DNA of 17,256 nt from CAYNFP01 sp964492595 (GTDB lineage: Bacteria; Bacillota_I; Bacilli_A; RF39; UBA660), in contig CAZBKY010000016.1 of assembly GCA_964492595.1 (NCBI GenBank), forward strand, positions 1-17,256, written 5' to 3'. Position numbers and translations under genes: made by a program. Positions 6,616 through 14,629 of the stretch are shown here, piece by piece. Numbering within the stretch: position 1 is the stretch's first letter; each line of letters opens with the position of its first letter. The notes under the pieces are model-generated. The model worked only from the letters and a program-made list of their open reading frames with translations, ran no database searches and had not been told where the DNA came from.

Positions 6616-7745
6616 AAATCCTCCTTTATTAAATCTATTTCTCTTTTTATAGTATTTTTGTATGAACATTTTTCCGAAATATATTTTGCGGATTTTTCAG
6701 ATTTTTTTAAATATTCATTTGGATTATTATAAATATCTTTAAATGCTTTTATAAAGTCATTTATTGATTTAACCAAATATGTAGTGTTTTGAGGACTAAA
6801 TTCACTTATTGCTTCGACATTAGATGCAATAGATACTAGTCCGCTCGCCATAGCTTCACATCTGTTCACCCCTTGAGAATCGCCTCTTTTAGGATAAAGA
6901 AAAACACCATTTTTATTATGTATATTAGAAATTTCATTGTGATTTAAAATTTTTTTATAAATATTGACATTTTTAAATTGTTTTAAATTATTAGTATATT
7001 TATCAAACAATATACCTTCTCCATATATACTAAAATTAAAATCTTTAAATATATCATATTTGGAAAATTCTAATATTATTTTTTCTGTCATATCTCCGGC
7101 ATATGTTAAATTAGAATAATTATTAATGGAAAGAACATTAAATCTATCACTGGCGATTTTCTTTTTATATTTAAAAGTTTTGAAATCTATATAATTGCCG
7201 ATGATTTCAAATCTTTTAAATTTAATTTTTATATCCAATTCTGAAGCCTTCTTGTTCCAATCAGATACAAATACAAACGTTAATCTTTTACACTTTTTAT
7301 TTAATGTTTTTATATAATTAATTCTTAATTTATTAAAAATAATAAAAGCAAAGATTTTAATTAATGTTTTAGGATTTAAAGGAACTTTATCTACTATATT
7401 TATTCTTGATAATCTTCTTTTATAACTTACAGAATCAGTCCCATGAAACCAAACAAATACCATTTCATTTTTTAAATATTTTAAAATAAATCTGGCGTTT
7501 TTACCATTTAAAAAATGAAAGGCATATTTATTATATTTATTATTTTCTATATGATACAAAAGAGTTTTTTTATCTCCGCCATATACTTTTATGCCTTGAA
7601 AAATATAGGATTTAGAAAATTCTTCATTATAACAAAAAATGTCAACATCAAAATATTTCTTATATTCTAAAACACGTTCATGAACAAACTGATATGATAT
7701 GCTTTTTTCGTGTGGGTAATCAGGGACTATCACTAATAATTTCAT
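6612..7745 (-). CDS. Glycosyltransferase family 4, paralogue of the upstream gene
   Basis: This 377-residue GT-B enzyme starts with LLVIVPDYPHEK (3-14). It has a WFHGTDS segment (99-105) in the acceptor domain and the donor-site block RGDSQGVNRCEAMASGLV (287-304). The usual E-x7-E signature appears here as D289-x7-E297. The upstream neighbour shares the same architecture: HG near 100-110 followed by RRL, the DSQGV..CE block and the IS.KC...IK.E..IIK-like ending. The two thus look like tandem paralogues. The ATG at 7745 directly follows the upstream TAA without a gap, with AAAGGTGA just upstream inside the preceding codons. It would add one residue of the repeat unit. Donor sugar unknown. Confidence 0.87.
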   Translation of the reverse strand: MKLLVIVPDYPHEKSISYQFVHERVLEYKKYFDVDIFCYNEEFSKSYIFQGIKVYGGDKKTLLYHIENNKYNKYAFHFLNGKNARFILKYLKNEMVFVWFHGTDSVSYKRRLSRINIVDKVPLNPKTLIKIFAFIIFNKLRINYIKTLNKKCKRLTFVFVSDWNKKASELDIKIKFKRFEIIGNYIDFKTFKYKKKIASDRFNVLSINNYSNLTYAGDMTEKIILEFSKYDIFKDFNFSIYGEGILFDKYTNNLKQFKNVNIYKKILNHNEISNIHNKNGVFLYPKRGDSQGVNRCEAMASGLVSIASNVEAISEFSPQNTTYLVKSINDFIKAFKDIYNNPNEYLKKSEKSAKYISEKCSYKNTIKREIDLIKEDL

Positions 7746-8897
7746 TTAAATCACCTTTTTTATTATTTCCAATTCTTTCTTAATTACTATTTCCGGTCCA
7801 CATTTATTAGATATGTATTGGTTTGATTTCCTTGATTTTTCAAGGAATTTTTCTTTGTTTTTTAAAAGCTCTTCTATTGCTCTTACTATTTGATTGGTAT
7901 TATTGCATAAATAACCACAATCATTATTTATATACTCTGGAACACCACTATTGTTTGATGTTATTGGAACCAAACCCGCCATCATTCCTTCACATGTAGT
8001 AACTCCTTGAGAATCTTGACGAGTAGGCATCAATATAATACCATTTTTTTCAAATTCTTTATTCATTTCTTCGGGTAATAAAAATTTTTGATTTATACTT
8101 ACATTTTTATATTTTCTTAAAGGATCATTTATTTTTTTAAATAATTTCCCATCACCATAAAGTGTTATATTCAATTTATCAAAATATTCTTTTTTTGACA
8201 TTTTTTTAATTATTTTAGCAGTTATATCGCATGCATATTTTTTACTGCTGTAAGTTCTAATATTTATAATATTAAATCTTAAATTTTCATTTTTCTCATT
8301 ATATTTAAATATTTTATTTTCCACTACATTTGGAATAATATGATATTTTTTTACTTTATTTATACATAATGTATCTATTTCTAAAATTTTCTTCATCCAA
8401 TTGGATACAAAAATAAAAGTTATATCAAAATCTTTACTGTATTTAAGTATTAAATCTCTCATGAATAACATTTGACTTATATTCTTTTTAATATATTTTA
8501 AAAACCCTTTAATATCTTTTATATTAAAACTAAATAATCTTCTATACCAACCAGATCCTTCATAACCATGTACCCATATTAAAACAGGAATTTTTTTATC
8601 TAAAACACTTAAAATTGTTTTTGTCATTAATTTTAAAGCAAAATGAATTATAACTTTTTGATAATTATTATTTTTTAATACTTTTTGTAATATTTTAGCA
8701 TTTCCTTTTTTTACTTTTATATTTTCATATTCATATTCTTCTAATTTTTGAAAACTCGAATCAAACCAAAATATCTCAACACTAACATTATCTTTTATAT
8801 AATTTTTTACTCTATTGTGAATAAACATATTATTATATATATTTTTATCTTCAGGATATCCAGTACTAACAATTAAAATCTTGCTTATCTTACTCAC
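7746..8897 (-). CDS. Glycosyltransferase family 4
   Basis: This 383-residue GT-B enzyme has an N-terminal ILIVSTGYPED (7-17). Next come WVHGYEGSGWYRRLF (108-122), the HIIPN inter-domain segment (186-190) and a LYGDG donor-domain motif (247-251). The block RQDSQGVTTCEGMMAGLVPI (293-312) gives D295-x7-E303 in place of E-x7-E. The start is GTG at 8895-8897, with AAGGAG supplied by the 3' end of the wzx reading frame, and the two genes overlap by 8 bases. Its similarity to the next gene downstream suggests a local duplication followed by divergence, perhaps to use the same donor on different acceptors. The reaction is one sugar transfer in repeat-unit assembly at the inner face of the membrane; specificity is unknown. 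Confidence 0.87.
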   Translation of the reverse strand: MSKISKILIVSTGYPEDKNIYNNMFIHNRVKNYIKDNVSVEIFWFDSSFQKLEEYEYENIKVKKGNAKILQKVLKNNNYQKVIIHFALKLMTKTILSVLDKKIPVLIWVHGYEGSGWYRRLFSFNIKDIKGFLKYIKKNISQMLFMRDLILKYSKDFDITFIFVSNWMKKILEIDTLCINKVKKYHIIPNVVENKIFKYNEKNENLRFNIINIRTYSSKKYACDITAKIIKKMSKKEYFDKLNITLYGDGKLFKKINDPLRKYKNVSINQKFLLPEEMNKEFEKNGIILMPTRQDSQGVTTCEGMMAGLVPITSNNSGVPEYINNDCGYLCNNTNQIVRAIEELLKNKEKFLEKSRKSNQYISNKCGPEIVIKKELEIIKKVI

Positions 8898-10422
8898 TTT
8901 TTTTTCTCCTTTTTAACAAATATAAACATCTATATATAAACTCTTTAAATGATTTATCAGTAAAATAATAAAATAAACCAACAAATATTAATATTGAAAT
9001 AAAACAAATCAAAGAAACGACAATCCAGTTAATAATATTTCCAGTGTAAAGACTATTCGTGTTTATTATATATGATAAACTGATTATTCCAGCAATTATA
9101 ATCATAGATTCTAGAATCTTAAAATAATAATCTCTTTGTTTATGTTCTGTAAAAACACTTTTATATAAAGTTTTAGAAATTAAAGGAGTATAAAATAGTA
9201 ACATTGATATTACCGTTGCGAATACTATTCCGGCTATTTCATATCTTTTTATCACTAGCAAAGATAATGATACATTTACAAAAGTTGATATAAAACTATA
9301 ATATTTCGTTTCTTTAAAAATACCAGTCGCACTTGAGGCAACACTTATAGGGATTGTAATTATATTAGAGTAAACAAGCATAGTAAATGATAATACACCG
9401 CCAATTCCAAGTATATATTTTGGATCATTAATCCAAATATTAATAAAAGGAACTATTGAAATAAAAAACATACTTGAAATAACAATAGCAAAATATGATG
9501 AAAATGAAGAATATTCTAAAAATATTTTATATCCTTTAGTGTTAAGTTGCTCTTTGTCTGAAAATAAATTGCCAAAGCTATAAAGAGTAGATTTTAAAAT
9601 AGAATTAGCTATATCTTTTAAATATTTAACAATATAATAATATGATGAATATATACTTACAAAAGTTAATCCATTAAATATGGACAACACTATTTGATCG
9701 CTACTACTATTTATAGAACTCCCTATATTATGTACAAAAACATCTTTAGACATTTTTACGGCTTCTTTGTCTATTTCTTTACTACTTTTAATAAATCCAT
9801 AGTTCTTTTTATAAATTATTTGTAATGTTATTCCATTTATTAAAATAAATGGATATGAAATAAATATATATTGAATTAAATTAATACCTTTCATTAAAGC
9901 TAAAATTATTAATATATTGTAAAGTATTGTTGATGTATTAAATATTATATTATTTATATATTGCTTCTGATCTGCTGCTATTAATATATAGTATTTCTTA
10001 TACCAAATATATTCAATTGCATAAGGAATACCTGCCAATAAAAATAAAATATATAAATACAAATTATCATAAGAATTATTTTTTATAATAAAAGGGATAA
10101 TAAACATGAAAACAACTAAAAATCCAATTATTCCATACCCTATTTTATTGAAAAAATGGGTTGCTGTATTAATTATTTTAGAAATCTGTCTTTCATCTTT
10201 ATCTGCTAAAGGTTTATATAATTTATATATTAAAGCTCCACCCAAGCCTAATTCGGCTAATGAAAGATAGCTTAAAATACGATATATCATTTGTATTAGA
10301 CCATTTGCTTCAGACCCTAAACCGTCTATAAAATATCTTATTTTTATAAACCCCAAAAGACCAATTATAATCATTGATATAATTCCTGTTATCATGGTAA
10401 GAAAACTATTTTTTGATCTCAT
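8890..10422 (-). CDS. wzx: Wzx-type repeat-unit flippase (MOP superfamily)
   Basis: The 510-residue polytopic protein has hydrophobic segments spread along its whole length, consistent with 12-14 transmembrane helices. Its N-terminal region (SFLTMITGIISMIIIGLLGF, then LGLGGALIYKLYKPLADKD) is typical of polysaccharide flippases of the MOP superfamily. Many Lys/Arg residues lie in cytoplasmic loops and a basic tail ends in KRRKKSE. It would move undecaprenyl-linked repeat units across the membrane for polymerisation by the Wzy-type protein encoded three genes downstream. I chose ATG at 10420-10422 because AGAGG lies 8 bases upstream. The ATG at 10452 has no ribosome site and would give a longer overlap. 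The chosen start overlaps the preceding GT2 gene by 17 bases. A possible extra promoter lies just upstream (10455-10465). Confidence 0.88.
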   Translation of the reverse strand: MRSKNSFLTMITGIISMIIIGLLGFIKIRYFIDGLGSEANGLIQMIYRILSYLSLAELGLGGALIYKLYKPLADKDERQISKIINTATHFFNKIGYGIIGFLVVFMFIIPFIIKNNSYDNLYLYILFLLAGIPYAIEYIWYKKYYILIAADQKQYINNIIFNTSTILYNILIILALMKGINLIQYIFISYPFILINGITLQIIYKKNYGFIKSSKEIDKEAVKMSKDVFVHNIGSSINSSSDQIVLSIFNGLTFVSIYSSYYYIVKYLKDIANSILKSTLYSFGNLFSDKEQLNTKGYKIFLEYSSFSSYFAIVISSMFFISIVPFINIWINDPKYILGIGGVLSFTMLVYSNIITIPISVASSATGIFKETKYYSFISTFVNVSLSLLVIKRYEIAGIVFATVISMLLFYTPLISKTLYKSVFTEHKQRDYYFKILESMIIIAGIISLSYIINTNSLYTGNIINWIVVSLICFISILIFVGLFYYFTDKSFKEFIYRCLYLLKRRKKSE

Positions 10423-11434
10423 CTGATTTACCTCTTTTTTTATTGTATACATTCATTATAACACATGATAACGAAGGGCAAAATAAAAACAACGTGTATT
10501 GAATATATCTTAAAAATTTATGTTTTTTTGTTAATTTTAATCCACCGCTTCGAACATTTGATTTTATAGCGAATTTATAATACTTCTTAAATATCTTTTT
10601 AAGTTTTAGTTTTATTTTCTTATCTTTATACTTAGGATACAAACAGTAAACCCAATAAATTATTTTTAAAGCAATATAATTAGCAAGATCAAATAAACCC
10701 AATTTATTATATTTGTCAAATATATTTTCTCTAGAATATATTACATCTAGAGTATTCTCAGAAACTTTCAGATTGCAAATACTATCAGATCTATTAACGT
10801 AATAATATAAGTAATCCTGTATATTAACTTTTTTCTGTTTTTTCAGATAAATATTTGATAAAAATTCAAAATCCTCACTGGTTTTATATTTTTCTGTAAA
10901 TTTTATATTACCTATAATCTCTTTTTTGTAGATTTTATTCCATACAACATTTTTGAAATTGATATTTTCTAAAAACGATTTAAGTATTTTAGTTTGTTCA
11001 CTACAATCATAAAAACCAATATCTGTCTTTTCTAAAAATTCATTATTTTCATCAACTCGAAAATAATTACATTCTACTATATCAGCATTAAATTTTATTG
11101 CACTTGTTAAAAGTTTTTTTATATAATCTTTTGATATGTAATCATCTGAATCAACAAAAACAATATATTTTCCTTTAATTAAATTTAATCCTGAGTTTTT
11201 TGCTCCTGATGGTCCCTTATTTTTTTGGTTTATTAGTTTTATGCGACTATCTTTACTTAAATATTCATTACAAATATTTAAACTGCCATCTTTCGAACCA
11301 TCATTAACCAATATTATTTCAATATTCTTGTATGTTTGATTTAAAATAGAATCTATACATCTTTTTAAATATTTTTCAACATTGTATATAGGGACTATTA
11401 CAGATACAAGAATATTACTCACTTCATTATTCAT
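10406..11434 (-). CDS. Glycosyltransferase family 2 (EpsJ-like)
   Basis: The 342-residue protein has a complete GT-A fold GT2 domain at its N-terminus. VSVIVPIYNVEKYLKRCIDS (10-29) comes first, then VNDGSKDGS (43-51), GPSGAKNSGL (74-83) and the metal/nucleotide-binding DSDD motif (95-98). A C-terminal part of less conserved, Lys-rich sequence follows. It lacks multiple transmembrane helices, so it is a simple transferase rather than a processive synthase. It likely adds one sugar during repeat-unit assembly. The gene starts 18 bases after the Alg13-like gene, with AAGGAGG overlapping that gene's stop; the 13-base spacing to ATG is longer than usual. The 3' end overlaps wzx by 17 bases. Donor and acceptor cannot be determined. 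Confidence 0.9.
   Translation of the reverse strand: MNNEVSNILVSVIVPIYNVEKYLKRCIDSILNQTYKNIEIILVNDGSKDGSLNICNEYLSKDSRIKLINQKNKGPSGAKNSGLNLIKGKYIVFVDSDDYISKDYIKKLLTSAIKFNADIVECNYFRVDENNEFLEKTDIGFYDCSEQTKILKSFLENINFKNVVWNKIYKKEIIGNIKFTEKYKTSEDFEFLSNIYLKKQKKVNIQDYLYYYVNRSDSICNLKVSENTLDVIYSRENIFDKYNKLGLFDLANYIALKIIYWVYCLYPKYKDKKIKLKLKKIFKKYYKFAIKSNVRSGGLKLTKKHKFLRYIQYTLFLFCPSLSCVIMNVYNKKRGKSDEIKK
10455..10465 (-). promoter_or_regulatory. Possible internal extended -10 promoter before wzx
   Basis: The minus strand reads TGTGTTATAAT, a perfect TATAAT with a TGn extension. The same 11 bases occur at the operon promoter (16424-16434). It lies inside the GT2 coding region about 33 bases before the wzx start. 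No good -35 is visible, and the codons are plausible coding sequence, so it may be chance. Confidence 0.3.
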
Positions 11435-11452
11435 ATATTTTACGTAACCTCC

Positions 11453-11917
11453 TTATATTTTAAACATTTCTTCTTCTAAAAATTCAATAAAATTATCTGT
11501 ATTACTGATAAATTTTTTGTATTTTGAATTTTTACATTTTTCATATATTTTTGCAAAATCATTACCACCTTCAACAAATTCAGCATAGCCATTTTCCTTC
11601 ATTATTTTCATACTAAGACCATGATCGTCAACTGCCTCGCCATATTTACCTAACCTAGGAAAAATAATTACTTTTTTCCCCTTTGATAACGCACTTAATA
11701 TTGATCCAGTACCACTTGTCACAATAATGTCTGCTTCATCAATTAAATCTTGCATTTTATCATAAGGAACGAACTCTATAAATTTTATATTTTCATATTT
11801 TTTTTGAGGTCTATAAAAACCTTGAATTACAATATTATCTTTAATGTTGGCTTCAATTATCGCATTTATAATCCTATCACATTGTACAGCTTGGGTACCC
11901 ATAGTTACTAATAACAT
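11453..11917 (-). CDS. Alg13/PssE-like glycosyltransferase subunit
   Basis: The 154-residue protein matches the C-terminal donor-binding half of GT28 enzymes, as in Alg13, PssE and Cps14G. LLVTMGTQ (2-9) stands at the N-terminus. The nucleotide-sugar block TSGTGSILSALSKGKKVIIFPR (67-88) is followed by DDHG (97-100), then a variable C-terminus. These proteins are only active with an Alg14/PssD partner that supplies the membrane/acceptor half. Here the partner domain is fused to a GT2 enzyme in the gene immediately upstream, 13 bases away. The ATG at 11917 has AGGAGGAG upstream. Known bacterial pairs transfer Gal (Cps14FG) or GlcA (PssDE). With a uronic acid pathway in the same operon, transfer of a uronic acid is an attractive but untested idea. 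Confidence 0.88.
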   Translation of the reverse strand: MLLVTMGTQAVQCDRIINAIIEANIKDNIVIQGFYRPQKKYENIKFIEFVPYDKMQDLIDEADIIVTSGTGSILSALSKGKKVIIFPRLGKYGEAVDDHGLSMKIMKENGYAEFVEGGNDFAKIYEKCKNSKYKKFISNTDNFIEFLEEEMFKI

Positions 11918-11930
11918 TTAGCATCTCCTC

Positions 11931-13301
11931 CTAATATATACTTCCAAAATATTTTGCTTTTGGATATAACTTTAGCATCTCTTTCCATTGAACAACAAAT
12001 AAATCAGAAATCGGATAAATCATTTTCCCCGATAAAGATTTTTTATCTTTTCTAGCAAATGATTCAATATATATTATTTTTTTCCCAAATATTTTTCCAA
12101 TAATGCATAATGGATATACAGTTCCAGCACCTGTTGTTATAATAAATTTTGGATTGAATTTTATAATATAATAGAATGATTTGAAAGAATTAAATATAAA
12201 TTCAAATATAAATGGAAACGCTTTTTTTCTGTTAGAATATTTAAGATATTTCATTTTATATTTTTCACTCAATTTTTTAGTTACTTCATTAATTTCTGTG
12301 ATTATTAAATAATCAAATTTTTTAATAAAATTTTCCAATTTTAACAATTGAGTTAAATGACCACCAGAACTTGAAACAAAAATTGCTTTCTCTTGAATTT
12401 TTATATTATTTTTTATAGGTTCTTTCTTATTTTTTATAATTAAATCAAAATAAAGTAATTGTTTAATCCCATACCAAATAAATCTTAAATCTTTATATTT
12501 AAAATATTGTCTAAAAATGAAAGTATTAAAATTATAATAAACAAGTCTTTTTTCATAAAACGATAAAACATATAAATATGGTTTTACCATTTTTTTAGCC
12601 ATTATTTTACCTTTTATGGCCCTTTTACTACCTGTAATTTTATTTCCTTCATCCATGGTATGAGCAATTCCTGTGGTAAAATCATAATAGCCTATTTTAA
12701 ATCCTTTACCAATTGTTTTTAATATTAAAATAAATTCTTGACTGGCTTTTATATCTTCCCAACCTCCAATATCTAATATTGACTGTTTTTTATACATAAA
12801 TGAAATTCCACCAGAAATTCCATCTAATAATTGTTTTCTTAACCAATTTCTTGGAGTTTGAGGAAAATCAATTTTAAAACTTTTCAAATGTGCTTCTTGA
12901 GTATTATCATTATAAAAATATATATTGCCAAAAATAGCATCATAATCATTTTCTTCAATGAATTTAACTCTTTTTTCAATACTGTTTTCATAATACTCAT
13001 CATCATCATCTAAAAAAGTAATATATTTACCTTTAGCTTCACTTATTCCGTAATTTCTTGCTTTAGGAGCACCACTATTTTCAGGCATTCTTAAATAAAT
13101 AACTTTTTTATTATCCTTATAATTGCTATCAATCAACTCTTCGGTTTCAATCCTAGCATTACTAGAAATATTATTATCATCAATAACAATTATTTCTATA
13201 TTTTTATATGTTTGACTTAAACAAGAATCAATTGCCATTTTTAAAGACTTTGGTCTTCCATAGGTTGGAATTATAATGCTAACAATTGAATTGTTTTTCA
13301 T
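11931..13301 (-). CDS. GT2 glycosyltransferase fused to an Alg14/PssD-like domain
   Basis: This 456-residue protein joins two families usually found as separate proteins. Residues 1 to about 255 form a GT2 domain with SIIIPTYGRPKS (8-19), IVIDDNN (38-44), GAPKARNYG (77-85) and LDDDDEYY (97-104). After a basic linker (about 255-303), residues 305-456 form an Alg14/PssD/Cps14F domain. That domain shows FVSSSGGHLTQLLKL (308-322), FIITTGAGTVYPLCIIGK (386-403) and the terminal SDLFVVQWKEMLKLYPKA..FGSIY block (432-456). No in-frame ATG, GTG or TTG with a ribosome site occurs at the junction, so a simple merged gene is the best reading. The ATG at 13301 has an AGAGGTG site, and the gene lies 11 bases after the dehydrogenase stop and 13 before its Alg13 partner. 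One protein could add two successive sugars. Confidence 0.88.
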   Translation of the reverse strand: MKNNSIVSIIIPTYGRPKSLKMAIDSCLSQTYKNIEIIVIDDNNISSNARIETEELIDSNYKDNKKVIYLRMPENSGAPKARNYGISEAKGKYITFLDDDDEYYENSIEKRVKFIEENDYDAIFGNIYFYNDNTQEAHLKSFKIDFPQTPRNWLRKQLLDGISGGISFMYKKQSILDIGGWEDIKASQEFILILKTIGKGFKIGYYDFTTGIAHTMDEGNKITGSKRAIKGKIMAKKMVKPYLYVLSFYEKRLVYYNFNTFIFRQYFKYKDLRFIWYGIKQLLYFDLIIKNKKEPIKNNIKIQEKAIFVSSSGGHLTQLLKLENFIKKFDYLIITEINEVTKKLSEKYKMKYLKYSNRKKAFPFIFEFIFNSFKSFYYIIKFNPKFIITTGAGTVYPLCIIGKIFGKKIIYIESFARKDKKSLSGKMIYPISDLFVVQWKEMLKLYPKAKYFGSIY

Positions 13302-13312
13302 ATTGCACCTCT

Positions 13313-14629
13313 TTATAAAAGTTCTATTTTCTCTCTATTCTCTATATCTTTCATTGCATTTCTTGTATCAAAAATTATTTTTGCGTTTTTATTTATCATT
13401 TCATAGTCAACATTTGTATGAGCAGTAGTTATTATCACCAAATCGTAATTTTTTATTTCTTTTTCATCTAATTGTGTAAGGCATCTATATATTTTCCCTT
13501 TATAAGAATATTCTTTTATAAATGGGTCATACGCAGTTACAATAGAAAGTTCTTTTTCAAAATTTTCTATTATTTTTAATGAGGGACTTTCTCTATAATC
13601 ATCAATATTGGCTTTATAAGCTACTCCACATACTAAGATTTTTGAGCCATTTAAAGCTTTCTTACTCCTATTTAATATCTTAGATGTTCTATCTAAAATG
13701 TATTCTGGCATAGCTATATTGATTTCTCCTGCAGATTCTATTAATCTCATGTGATAATCGTATTCTCTTGCTTTCCAAGTTAAATAGAATGGATCTAAAG
13801 GAATACAATGACCGCCAAGACCTGGCCCTGGATAAAATGCCTGGAATCCATAAGGCTTTGTCTTAGCCGCTTCTATTACTTCCCAGATATTTATTCCCAT
13901 TCTGTGACAAATTATAGCCATTTCATTCACTAAACCTATGTTTATATTTCTATAAGTATTTTCCAATATCTTTTCCATTTCAGCAACGGCTGGAGTTGAA
14001 ACAACCTTTACTTCACTTTCCAACACTTTTTTATATACTAGAGAAATACATTCGTTTGCAGCTTCTCCGATAGATCCTATTATTTTAGGAGTATTTTTAG
14101 TTTTATATACAGCATTCCCCGGATCCACTCTTTCAGGAGAAAACCCTAAATAGAAATCTTTATTACATATTAAGTTAGAACCTTTTTCTAATATAGGTTT
14201 TACAACTTCCTCAGTAGTTCCAGGATAAGTTGTAGATTCCAAAACAACCATAGTATCTTTTTTTAAATATTTAGAAATGGCAAAACAAGAATTCTCTATA
14301 TAGCTAATATCGGGCTGTTGATGTTCATCTAAAGGAGTGGGGACACAAATAGCTATAAAATCCAACTCACTTATTTTTGAATATTCATTTGTAGCTCTTA
14401 ATTTTTTTTCTTCCAATACCACTCTTGATAAGGCCTCGGGTACTATATCTCCAATATAATTTTCTCCTCTATTTACTTTATCTACTTTAATCTGTTGATA
14501 ATCAAAGCCTGTTGTATCAAATCCAGAATTAGCAAACTCAACAGCAAGAGGAAGTCCAACATACCCAAGTCCTATTATTCCCACTTTTAATGTTTTATCA
14601 TTTATTTTTTCTATTAATTTATCTTTCAT
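13313..14629 (-). CDS. wbpA: UDP-N-acetylglucosamine 6-dehydrogenase (WbpA-like nucleotide-sugar dehydrogenase)
   Basis: The predicted reaction is two-step NAD-dependent oxidation of UDP-GlcNAc C6 to the uronic acid, the first step toward the diacetamido sugar. The 438-residue protein has the N-terminal NAD-binding motif GLGYVGLPLA (20-29). The central segments VPTPLDEHQQPD (96-107) and FSPERVDPG (163-171) follow. The catalytic block GPGLGGHCIPLDP (268-280) carries C275, and the C-terminal UDP-binding domain begins around GVAYKANIDDYRESPS. The sequence looks like the WbpA/TviB-type branch that acts on N-acetylhexosamines rather than the shorter Ugd enzymes. UDP-Glc or UDP-ManNAc as substrate cannot be fully excluded from sequence alone. 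The ATG at 14629 has GGAGG upstream and overlaps the acetyltransferase stop as ATGA. Its GC content is visibly higher than that of the assembly genes downstream. Confidence 0.88.
   Translation of the reverse strand: MKDKLIEKINDKTLKVGIIGLGYVGLPLAVEFANSGFDTTGFDYQQIKVDKVNRGENYIGDIVPEALSRVVLEEKKLRATNEYSKISELDFIAICVPTPLDEHQQPDISYIENSCFAISKYLKKDTMVVLESTTYPGTTEEVVKPILEKGSNLICNKDFYLGFSPERVDPGNAVYKTKNTPKIIGSIGEAANECISLVYKKVLESEVKVVSTPAVAEMEKILENTYRNINIGLVNEMAIICHRMGINIWEVIEAAKTKPYGFQAFYPGPGLGGHCIPLDPFYLTWKAREYDYHMRLIESAGEINIAMPEYILDRTSKILNRSKKALNGSKILVCGVAYKANIDDYRESPSLKIIENFEKELSIVTAYDPFIKEYSYKGKIYRCLTQLDEKEIKNYDLVIITTAHTNVDYEMINKNAKIIFDTRNAMKDIENREKIELL

Noticed and set aside
6449..6652. Plus-strand open frame across the GT4/GT4 junction
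   Set aside because: It lies antisense to two overlapping genes and consists mainly of Ile/Phe/Leu/Asn from A/T-rich sequence.
12360..12560. The GT2-Alg14 fusion as two separate genes joined by mistake
   Set aside because: The linker is in frame without stop codons, and there is no usable start codon or ribosome site near the start of the Alg14-like domain.
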